From: Bacteroidota bacterium
GTDB taxonomy: Bacteria > Bacteroidota > Bacteroidia > Cytophagales > Cyclobacteriaceae
Reading direction: 5' to 3'
Length of the DNA stretch: 5,655 bases
Assembly: GCA_003242315.1 (NCBI GenBank)
Contig: QGUY01000259.1
Location: 1-5,655, forward strand
Position 1 is the first letter of the stretch, and each line of letters begins with the position of its first letter. The notes beneath the pieces are model-generated. The model did not search any database. It was given only the letters and a program-made list of their open reading frames with translations, and had not been told where the DNA came from. Below are positions 1 to 5,655 of this stretch, one piece after another. A program made the position numbers and the translations under genes.

Positions 1-5
1 TGGTT

Positions 6-41
6 AGCCCCGGACTTGTCGGGGTCAGGTTGACAGGGGCT
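6..41 (-). terminator. Possible weak terminator: overlapping GC-rich inverted repeats after the stop codon
   Basis: Twenty-five bases past the stop codon lie two mutually exclusive stems: AGCCCC at 6-11 with GGGGCT at 36-41, and CCCCG at 8-12 with CGGGG at 20-24. On the gene's own strand no U-tract follows (only TAACCA before the window ends), so it is not a classical intrinsic terminator. In the plus direction a short CTTT follows the outer stem. The rest of 1-66 shows nothing else. Confidence 0.2.
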
Positions 42-66
42 CTTTACACGTCACGCAAACACCGCC

Positions 67-336
67 CTACTCTCTGTTCATGACCGCGATCTTCCGATAC
101 ATCACCGTTCTCGTACCAGAACGAATCTGCAGGAAATAGATGCCATTGGCGACATCGCGAATGTCAATAACCTGGGGAAGATCGAAATTCTTATTCACAT
201 CGCCGCTAAGTACCGTCACGCCGCGCTGGTCGATCAAATGCCAGGTAAAGTCGTGCGTCACGCGATTCGGTACGTTCAAGTACAGATTGATCGACGCGGG
301 ATTCGGGTAGATCATTAAATCACGGATCTCCGATAT
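67..336 (-). other. T9SS type A C-terminal sorting domain
   Basis: The last 89 residues (1757-1845) show the type A tail: the YPNP motif at 1766-1769 (codons at 298-309), a middle strand with LIDQRGVTVLSG, and the closing NGIYFLQI segment at 1820-1827 followed by a basic stretch and KIAVMNRE. In Bacteroidota this beta-sandwich is recognised by the type IX secretion machinery, which moves the protein across the outer membrane and usually removes the tail while fixing the cargo to the surface or releasing it. The gene stops at the expected distance after the motif, so the 3' end is intact. Confidence 0.93.
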
Positions 337-3300
337 CACCGGATCATCTGAAACGCCTACAGGCTTCACGCCCGTCTTTCCGTTCAACGGAATCACCAGC
401 GATTGATGAATTTTCCTGCTCTTTCTGCCCTGAACGAACGCCACAAGGTAACGTTTCGTGTTCCTGGCGACAGGAACGTCTATGATCTCTTCAAACTCAT
501 GATCGTAGGTCACACCAGTCGACCACGGCTGTTGGTCTACCGCATGGCCCCCATTGCCCAGCAACAACTTGCGAACGACATATTTGAACCGACGGGCAGT
601 TGATATGTCTACCACCGAATCCACCAAAGCAACTTGCAGAAGTACACCTTCATCCAATGCATACAGAGAATCCACATACTCTATGTGCATGATGCCGTGA
701 ACGCGATTGCTGCTTGTCGGAACTGTGTCAAGATCGATCGTAAACAATGGATCTTCAAGAGATCTCCGGTCAAGCTCTGTCGCCGTGATTGCCATCGGAT
801 TGCCGTTGAACAACGTTCCGAAATAATCACCCAATAATCCATCCATTACAGTTGCCGGCGGCTGCGACACGCCGTAAAACAATGCCCTGGCCTGCGGAGC
901 AGCCGGATTGTGACGGTTGATCGAATCCACCCCAGGATTGGCAATATGATACTCTAACTTGAAGAAATCCGACTGAGCAAATGGCACCGCTTCAAACAAT
1001 CCGTTAAAATATGCCTCAGCATCCGAAGTGGCCGGCTCTACCCCACCCTGATTCGTGAAGTGCTCTACCAGCACGTTGCGCTTCTTTTCTCCAATATATA
1101 CATCGTCAAAGGCAAAGCCGTTCAGCACGCGACCCTGCAGGTTGTCGTCGTTGGCACCAAAGGCAATTCGGAAAATAACCTTGCCGCGCTGTGCCGGTGG
1201 AATTGCATCGAGACTATACCGCGCGTTCTTCCACATGCCTGAAGAACCTGACCAGGCAAAGTTATCCTGACCACCAGGGTTACCGTTGATGTTAGCGCTA
1301 TTATACCACTCCACACCTCCGCCGCTGGCATCACCTACCGTCTCCCAGGTAGCACCACCGTTGATGCTGTACTGAAGAACGGCGCCATCAAAGCCCTCCT
1401 GGGCATCTGACCAATAGTTTATTGACACCATCGGACGTTGCAGACCAGTTAGGTCAAGGCAAGGACCAATTACTTCCGACTTTTCATTGTTAAAATACGT
1501 GCTGTTGTCCTGATCGGCATTAGGATTCAATCCTGTCCACCATGCTTGCGATCCCGAGGCAGCGGAGTTGATGGTCTCTCCACTTGGCGTGCCCAATACC
1601 CAACTCGTTCCTACAAGTGAAGTCTTGAACCACGTACCATTGCCTTGTTCAAAGTCTTCAAAGTATCCTGTGGTCGGTGTTGCCGTAGGATAGTCGAGAA
1701 TGTAAACCCGCTTCACCGTGTCCATAACACATCCAACATCGGTGACAGCTGTAAGTCTGACGTTGTACTCAGCAAACGTGGCAAACTGGTGGAGCGGATC
1801 CTTGTATGTCCCCGAAGTTCTGCCACCATGGGTGCCGGCCGGAATCGCATTTCCAGCCAGGTCCAGCAACGTTTGGTCGCCATCTCCGAAATCCCACTGG
1901 TAGGATTCTATCGTACTAAAACCACCGGAAATCGTCGAAAGATTGGTGAACTGTGTTCCCTGCGTGCTGCAGATGCCCGACCAGGAGAAGTCCACCACCG
2001 GCGGTGGACCGATCACCAATTGCTTCACTGTCGTATCAGTACAACCCTGGTTGGTGGTAACCGTCAGTCGTACATCATATACATCGGGGTTGGTGTAGGT
2101 GTACGTTGGGTTCTGCGTTGAATTTTGCAGGTCCTGATCGTCGAAATCCCAAACCCATCCCGTGATCACTCCTCCAAGTGTATTGTCCGGTATGGTCGAC
2201 AAGTCTGTGAACTGCACCGGCTCCTGTTGACATGCGTTATCCGCAGCAATGGCGGCCACGGGTGAAGCGTATACTGTGATGCGCTTGATCAGCACGGACG
2301 TTGCACCAAATGAATTGGTGTAGGTATACTGGATGTAATATTGGCCGGACAACAATCCATCCGTATCGAGATAGTAACCGCTAGCATCAAGCCCGATCCG
2401 CGCAGGAATGTCAGTACTGGTGAATGCCGTAGGCATCTGGCCGGTTGTATGATCGGGAATACCTCGCAGGTAGGCGCGACCGATATTCGCGCACAGTTCT
2501 GGTTCAGGACTGAAGTCATACGACGAGCCGTTGAATACACCAAAGTCGGTTGACGTCAGCTCGTTCACGATCACCGTGCGTTCCGCAAAATTGGTACAAC
2601 CCTTAAGGTCAGTATAGGTGTATCGTATTGTGTTTGAACCGATGTTCGCTGTTCCAGGGTCAAAGATGTTCGTACCTGCCAGCACACCTGGGCCGGTATA
2701 CGTACCACCTGCCGGGAATCCTTCCATATTCACGGGAGGATCGTTCTCCGCATAGCTTCCAGCCAGGCCCGAAAGGAATACGGCTGGCAACGGGTTAACG
2801 AAAACGGTAAGTTGATCTGACACACTCGTACAAGGACCAGGTCCATCCGGATCGTTTGTCGTCAGTACAAGCGTTATGCTTCCGGCAGCAATGTCCGCAG
2901 GCGTCAGCGTATACGTTGTTACCGGATTGTTCACATCGCCAAATTGCGCCGCGCCACTTCCACCGCTCCAGGTGACCGACGATGCGGATCCGAAAACAGT
3001 CGCATTCAATGAAACGACCTGGTCTTCGCAAACCTCAAGGTCGACACCGGCATCCACTTTAGCTGATTCATTGATAGTAATCGTTACCTCGTCGAATACA
3101 GGGGCACACGGTCCAGAGCCGTCGGGATCATTGGATGTTAATCTGAACGTAACGACACCTCCGACTTCCGACGGGTCGGGAATGTAGGTTGCGGTCACGT
3201 CAGTTCCAGTGACACTGCTGACCGACAGAGTTCCGGCACCACTTATTATACTCCAGGCTCCGGCCGTTGCACTGCCACCCAGCGTTCCAGTAAGGTTAAT

Positions 3301-5604
3301 GGAAGCAGGCTCGCACACGCTGTAATCCGCAGGTACAATGACGACAGCACTGCGATTCACCGTCACAGTTACTTCGTCCGAGGCGAAGGTACACGGACCT
3401 GCGCCGTCGGGATCATTCGTTGTGACACGGAATGTTACCGTTGCACCGACATCAGAAGGATCAACGGTATACGTTGCTGTGGCATTTGCTCCCGCTATCG
3501 TCGTTGGCGACAAAGTTCCATTGCCGGAAACTATTGTCCATGTTGCCGATGTGGCGCTGCCACCCAGCGTCGCGTTCAACGGTATCGTCGCTGGTTCACA
3601 AACAGAAAAGTCTGGGCCAGCCGACACCGCGGCAACCGGGTTGACAGTAACAGTAACGTTTACAGGTGCGCCACTACATCCGTTTGCCGATGGTGTGATT
3701 GTGTAGACCACGGTACCGACGTTTGCGTCGGTGGTGGTGAGTACCTGGTTAATAATTGAGCCGTTACCTGCAGCAGCACCGATAACATTTGCGGAAGGTG
3801 TGATCGTCCACGAGAACGTTGTACCGGGCACATTCTGTGGCGCGGGTGTAATATTGATTATTGCTGCGTCACCACTACAAATTGTCACATCGGAAGCCGT
3901 TGCTGAAGGCAGCGGCTTGACTACCACAACGAAGTCAGCCGCCGGTCCCGCGCATCCGTTCAACTCAGGAATCAAGTGATAGATAACTGTCGCCGCGACA
4001 TTGCCCGTGTTGAGGGGTATGTCGGTAATAGGACCCGCACCGCTGGCAGTTACGCTGGAAGGATCAATGGGACCGATGATCGTGGAAGTCCAGTTCACCA
4101 CGGCCGCGGGGATCGTCGTGACAGGCGTGAAGCTTAACGCTTCTCCGGAACATATCTGGACGCTCAACTCCGCCGGCGCATTCGTCAGCACAGGCACTGC
4201 CTTTACCGTAACTGTGACATCGACAAATGGTCCCGGACAACCATTTGCTGACGGAGTAATGCGGTACACGACCGTACCGTCATTCAATCCATCTGCAGAC
4301 GTCAGAACCTGAGCGATAACGCTTCCGGTCCCGTCCGTCGCGCCATTTACGTTTGACGACGATTGTACAACCCAGCCAAATGTAGTGCCCGTCACAGCGT
4401 TTGGATTCGTCAACGGAATATTCGTCGTCTCGCCGGAACAGATCGTAGCATCGCTGGCGGCAACATCAGGAATCGGGTTGACGGTAATGACATAGTTTAC
4501 TGACGTTCCGTCGCATGCCCCATTGGAAGGAATGACATTGTAAATGATTACCGCCGGAACGTTCGTGTTGTTGATAGGCGTGTCTGTAATCGCCCCCGTC
4601 CCCGACGCACTTACGCCGGAAAGCGTTCCAATTACTGTCGAGGTCCAGCTAAATACGGTGGTGGGAACCGTTGAAGTCGGGAGCAGGTTCAATGTTTCGC
4701 CACTGCAGATACTTTGAATGAAGGAAGTAGGCGGCGTCGTGATCACCGGCTTCGGACTAACCGTCACGGTTATGTCGAGCGGCGTGCCCGCGCATCCTCC
4801 AGCTTCAGGCGTGATGCGGTACACCACGGTTCCATCCGAGACACCATCAGTGACAGTCAACACCTGGTTGATGGCGTTACCTGTACCGTTGGCTGCTCCG
4901 GTGACGTTCGTGGCACTTTGAACTACCCAGCTGAATACTGTTCCGGCAACCGCATTGGGATTTGTTATGTCGATAGCAGTCGCCTCGCCACTGCATATTC
5001 CCTTGTCTGCGGCAAACACATCAGGGATCGGTTTGAGGCGGACGGTTACATCATCCGTGCTGACGCATGTACCGTTGGTTATTGTCCAGCGTAGAACATA
5101 CGTTTCCGGAGCTATACCGTCAAAGGGGCTATTCGGGTCAGTCAGGTCCGTTACATTACCCAGTGCTCCGTTAATGATAGACCATTCTCCTGTGCCGATG
5201 ACAGGTGAGTTAGCGGCCAGTGTGGTTGATGTACCGCACAGTTCCTGATCAGGTCCCGCTACGGCCACAGTGGCGGGCTCGTAATTTGTGAGTATGATAT
5301 CGTCGCTTGTCGCACCACATACGCCATTGCCTATTGTCCACCGAAGGGTGGCGCTTGTGCCCGCGGGAACGCCGGTAATGGTTGTCGCCGGTGATGTGGG
5401 GTTTGTGATGCTCGCTGTCCCTGCGATAAGCGTCCACAGTCCATTGCCAACACCCGGAGAATTGGCGTTCATCACAAAAGTACCGTTATTACATTGCTCG
5501 ATTTCAGGAGGACCTGCGTCGGCAATTGGTGGTATTGCGTAGTTCGTCAATGCGACCTCGTCGACTGACGCCGCGCACGTTCCGTTGGTTATTTTCACCC
5601 GCAA
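67..5604 (-). CDS. Giant multi-domain PKD/Ig-like repeat surface protein with T9SS type A sorting domain (5'-partial)
   Basis: One uninterrupted frame of 1845 codons ends in TAG at 67-69. In order it contains Ig/PKD-like family A modules (residues 1-190), five alternating family B modules (191-654), three family C modules (655-936), two more Ig-like modules (937-1113), two classical PKD domains (1114-1303), a jelly-roll domain (about 1308-1507), an Omp28/thioredoxin-like domain (about 1508-1745) and a T9SS type A tail (about 1757-1845). Proteins of this kind are exported by Sec, cross the outer membrane through the T9SS and are released or fixed to the surface; adhesion or a stalk role is inferred, and no catalytic site was recognised. 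The apparent first codon is TTG and lies inside a repeat module where homologous copies have Leu, so it is not a real start. No signal peptide or ribosome binding site is visible; the true N-terminus lies beyond the window. Coding assignment is very secure, exact function is not. Confidence 0.95.
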   Translation of the reverse strand: MRVKITNGTCAASVDEVALTNYAIPPIADAGPPEIEQCNNGTFVMNANSPGVGNGLWTLIAGTASITNPTSPATTITGVPAGTSATLRWTIGNGVCGATSDDIILTNYEPATVAVAGPDQELCGTSTTLAANSPVIGTGEWSIINGALGNVTDLTDPNSPFDGIAPETYVLRWTITNGTCVSTDDVTVRLKPIPDVFAADKGICSGEATAIDITNPNAVAGTVFSWVVQSATNVTGAANGTGNAINQVLTVTDGVSDGTVVYRITPEAGGCAGTPLDITVTVSPKPVITTPPTSFIQSICSGETLNLLPTSTVPTTVFSWTSTVIGTLSGVSASGTGAITDTPINNTNVPAVIIYNVIPSNGACDGTSVNYVITVNPIPDVAASDATICSGETTNIPLTNPNAVTGTTFGWVVQSSSNVNGATDGTGSVIAQVLTSADGLNDGTVVYRITPSANGCPGPFVDVTVTVKAVPVLTNAPAELSVQICSGEALSFTPVTTIPAAVVNWTSTIIGPIDPSSVTASGAGPITDIPLNTGNVAATVIYHLIPELNGCAGPAADFVVVVKPLPSATASDVTICSGDAAIINITPAPQNVPGTTFSWTITPSANVIGAAAGNGSIINQVLTTTDANVGTVVYTITPSANGCSGAPVNVTVTVNPVAAVSAGPDFSVCEPATIPLNATLGGSATSATWTIVSGNGTLSPTTIAGANATATYTVDPSDVGATVTFRVTTNDPDGAGPCTFASDEVTVTVNRSAVVIVPADYSVCEPASINLTGTLGGSATAGAWSIISGAGTLSVSSVTGTDVTATYIPDPSEVGGVVTFRLTSNDPDGSGPCAPVFDEVTITINESAKVDAGVDLEVCEDQVVSLNATVFGSASSVTWSGGSGAAQFGDVNNPVTTYTLTPADIAAGSITLVLTTNDPDGPGPCTSVSDQLTVFVNPLPAVFLSGLAGSYAENDPPVNMEGFPAGGTYTGPGVLAGTNIFDPGTANIGSNTIRYTYTDLKGCTNFAERTVIVNELTSTDFGVFNGSSYDFSPEPELCANIGRAYLRGIPDHTTGQMPTAFTSTDIPARIGLDASGYYLDTDGLLSGQYYIQYTYTNSFGATSVLIKRITVYASPVAAIAADNACQQEPVQFTDLSTIPDNTLGGVITGWVWDFDDQDLQNSTQNPTYTYTNPDVYDVRLTVTTNQGCTDTTVKQLVIGPPPVVDFSWSGICSTQGTQFTNLSTISGGFSTIESYQWDFGDGDQTLLDLAGNAIPAGTHGGRTSGTYKDPLHQFATFAEYNVRLTAVTDVGCVMDTVKRVYILDYPTATPTTGYFEDFEQGNGTWFKTSLVGTSWVLGTPSGETINSAASGSQAWWTGLNPNADQDNSTYFNNEKSEVIGPCLDLTGLQRPMVSINYWSDAQEGFDGAVLQYSINGGATWETVGDASGGGVEWYNSANINGNPGGQDNFAWSGSSGMWKNARYSLDAIPPAQRGKVIFRIAFGANDDNLQGRVLNGFAFDDVYIGEKKRNVLVEHFTNQGGVEPATSDAEAYFNGLFEAVPFAQSDFFKLEYHIANPGVDSINRHNPAAPQARALFYGVSQPPATVMDGLLGDYFGTLFNGNPMAITATELDRRSLEDPLFTIDLDTVPTSSNRVHGIMHIEYVDSLYALDEGVLLQVALVDSVVDISTARRFKYVVRKLLLGNGGHAVDQQPWSTGVTYDHEFEEIIDVPVARNTKRYLVAFVQGRKSRKIHQSLVIPLNGKTGVKPVGVSDDPVISEIRDLMIYPNPASINLYLNVPNRVTHDFTWHLIDQRGVTVLSGDVNKNFDLPQVIDIRDVANGIYFLQIRSGTRTVMYRKIAVMNRE
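370..1083 (-). other. Omp28/thioredoxin-like domain lacking redox cysteines
   Basis: Residues about 1508-1745 begin KRNVLVEHFTN, the shape of the first strand of Omp28-type thioredoxin-like domains, where VLVEEFTG is normally followed by a C-x-x-C. Here the stretch reads NQGGVEPATS with no cysteine. A PPATVMDG segment at 1582-1589 sits where thioredoxin folds place the cis-proline loop, and FKYVVRKLLLG at 1673-1683 resembles the conserved VLRxxL-type strand of the Omp28 family. Not one cysteine occurs after 1382, so no thiol chemistry is possible; a structural or binding role is inferred. Family assignment is from remembered motifs only. Confidence 0.5.
1084..1683 (-). other. MAM/concanavalin-like jelly-roll domain
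   Basis: Residues about 1308-1507 begin with GYFEDFEQGNGTW and finish with FAFDDVYIGE, the start and end signatures typical of bacterial MAM-like or ConA-like jelly-roll domains. Between them are INYWSD, the strand GAVLQYSINGGATW (1407-1420) and a long Gly/Asn-rich loop. Such domains bind ligands, often sugars, or act as carbohydrate-adjacent modules on exported enzymes, but the ligand cannot be read from sequence. It holds the last cysteine of the protein (C1382), which has no obvious partner. Confidence 0.65.
1696..2265 (-). other. Two classical PKD domains
   Basis: The first lies at residues 1114-1199, the second at 1200-1303. Each carries the hallmark PKD strand motif: WVWDFDD at 1150-1156 and YQWDFGDGD at 1235-1243, followed by the aromatic ending of the family (YTYTNPDVYDVRLTV from 1168; HQFATFAEYNVRLTA from 1272). 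Cysteine pairs 1125/1188 and 1212/1292 sit at the expected early and late positions. The second domain carries an insert of about 20 residues (LLDLAGNAIPAGTHGG region) between the W-D-F strand and the final strands. PKD domains generally serve as spacers or in protein and glycan contacts at the cell surface. Confidence 0.9.
2266..2562 (-). other. Divergent Ig-like module with a single cysteine
   Basis: Residues 1015-1113 form a module of about 99 residues ending in GQYYIQYTYTNSFGATS and a final strand IKRITVY. The ending has the same YTYT plus G-x-T-S shape as the preceding module, but the usual cysteine is replaced (FGATS in place of a GCTS-like turn). One cysteine, C1038, is kept near the start (ELCANIG). 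I infer an Ig-like fold from strand pattern and position; I cannot name a family with confidence. Confidence 0.55.
2563..2796 (-). other. Short Ig-like module of the GGTYTGPGV / YTYTD-GCTN type
   Basis: Residues 937-1014 contain PAGGTYTGPGV, then FDP, then NTIRYTYTDLKGCTN. This ordered set of motifs is typical of an Ig-like module found in many Bacteroidota secreted proteins. Members usually carry a first cysteine near the start (Y-C-x-N-type segment); here that place reads YAEN, so only C1003 remains. It links the family C array to the next unusual module and is probably structural. Confidence 0.7.
2797..3642 (-). repeat. Family C Ig-like modules, three tandem copies with NDPDGxGPC motif
   Basis: Modules at residues 655-749, 750-844 and 845-936 (95, 95 and 92 residues). 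Each has VCE near the start, a W in the second strand region, and the motif NDPDG-x-GPC at 730-738, 825-833 and 917-925. Cysteine pairs are 669/738, 764/833 and 859/925. The first two copies align gap-free with 55 of 95 identities by hand count, and share an exact 14-base stretch at 3404-3417 and 3119-3132, precisely 285 bases apart. The acidic DPDG turn could bind calcium, as similar Asp-rich loops do in other surface repeats, but this is only a suggestion. Confidence 0.88.
3643..5034 (-). repeat. Family B PKD-like array in B1-B2-B1-B2-B1 alternation
   Basis: Five modules of 92-95 residues: B1 at 191-282, B2 at 283-375, B1 at 376-467, B2 at 468-562, B1 at 563-654. All carry ICSG near the start and a G-C-x-G or G-A-C-x-G segment before the last strand, giving cysteine pairs 204/271, 300/364, 389/456, 485/551 and 576/643. 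B1 modules share the FSWVVQS/FSWTITPS and TVVYxITP segments; B2 modules share WTSTxIG, SGxGxITDxPxN and VIYxxIP. The first two B1 copies align without gaps with 61 of 92 residues identical by hand count. The repeating unit is therefore a two-module block of about 185 residues. Function is inferred to be structural. Confidence 0.9.
5035..5604 (-). repeat. Family A PKD/Ig-like modules (end of one, then two complete)
   Basis: Residues 1-22 are the end of a module whose beginning is off the window; residues 23-108 and 109-190 are two complete modules. Each follows the pattern AGP-x-x-E-x-C near the start, then ANSP-x-x-G-x-G-x-W, then LRWTI-x-NG-x-C and D-D-x-x-LTNY at the end. The LRW/LRV landmark recurs at residues 1, 87 and 171, a period of 84-86 residues. 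Cysteines fall in pairs (38/96 and 123/180), with C10 belonging to the cut-off module. This repeat type is common in large T9SS-exported Bacteroidota proteins; a structural stalk role is inferred. Confidence 0.85.
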
Positions 5605-5655
5605 TCAGCATGGGGTCCCCCAGGGAACCCCGGAACCTTTTGGAAAACAACGGGA
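5605..5655 (-). other. In-frame upstream continuation of the repeat gene carrying a TGA stop; probably low-quality sequence
   Basis: Read on the minus strand in the same frame as the large gene, this stretch translates to GVPWGTPC, then TGA at 5605-5607, then LRVKITNGTC. It aligns without gaps to GVPAGTSATLRWTIGNGVC at residues 78-96 of the next module, so the coding region plainly continues through the stop. Further upstream the match fades and the DNA is rich in short homopolymer runs (GGGG, CCCCC, CCCC, TTTT, AAAA). This fits an error-rich contig or read end better than a real gene start. A genuine nonsense mutation making the gene a pseudogene cannot be excluded. Confidence 0.7.

Noticed and set aside
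1084..1683. Catalytic domain (protease or glycoside hydrolase) in the C-terminal half
   Set aside because: No HExxH, catalytic triad context or paired acidic motif could be seen; the segment reads as a binding-type jelly-roll.
1645..2121. A 158-codon open frame on the plus strand
   Set aside because: It lies wholly opposite the strongly supported PKD region, its translation shows no recognisable motif and has a Cys/Arg-rich composition typical of a shadow frame.
2876..3706. Plus-strand open frames with Thr/Val/Pro/Ser-rich translations and similar segments in several copies
   Set aside because: The apparent repeats (TVTVTSSxxxxHGPxPSGS-type) are the antisense reading of the family C and B modules; repetition on the minus strand forces it on the other strand.
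5602..5604. TTG as the translation start of the large gene
   Set aside because: It sits inside a conserved module landmark, has no Shine-Dalgarno or signal peptide context, and homology continues upstream in frame.
2797..5604. CRISPR array or DNA-level satellite
   Set aside because: The periodicity is about 250-285 bases with diverged copies that keep reading frame; it is protein module repetition, not short identical repeats with spacers.
1..5655. A multi-gene system (secretion, defence or biosynthetic cluster)
   Set aside because: Only one gene is present. The T9SS tail shows the host has that machinery, but none of its components is encoded here.

Overview
The window holds one very large protein-coding gene on the minus strand (67-5604, 1845 codons visible, 5' end missing) plus 66 bases of 3' flank and 51 bases of upstream sequence. 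Everything points to a member of the Bacteroidota (Bacteroidetes). The protein is a string of PKD/Ig-like beta-sandwich modules ending in a type IX secretion system (T9SS) type A C-terminal sorting domain (YPNP motif, NGIYFLQI near the end), a signal essentially confined to that phylum. Base composition is roughly half G+C by eye, which would suit a moderately GC-rich lineage such as some Cytophagales or Chitinophagales; that finer placement is only inference.

Layout in the direction of translation (right to left): (1) 5605-5655, a noisy, homopolymer-rich stretch that still aligns in frame with the repeat module but carries an in-frame TGA at 5605-5607; (2) 5035-5604, one partial and two complete modules of repeat family A; (3) 3643-5034, five modules of family B in a strict B1-B2-B1-B2-B1 alternation; (4) 2797-3642, three modules of family C, each with an NDPDGxGPC motif; (5) 2266-2796, two further Ig-like modules; (6) 1696-2265, two classical PKD domains; (7) 1084-1683, a MAM/concanavalin-like jelly-roll domain; (8) 370-1083, a domain resembling the Omp28/thioredoxin-like fold but with no cysteine at the expected redox site; (9) 67-336, the T9SS sorting domain and stop codon; (10) 1-66, flank with GC-rich inverted repeats and no convincing terminator.

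The likely picture is a secreted, surface-anchored, stalk-like protein: a long disulfide-stitched repeat stalk that lifts or spaces the molecule, two globular C-terminal domains, and a tail recognised by the T9SS. No second gene, RNA gene, mobile element or CRISPR array is visible. I see no multi-gene system here. The points most worth attention are the broken 5' end (apparent start is an artefact), the ordered repeat architecture with one cysteine pair per module, and the degenerate thioredoxin-like domain.
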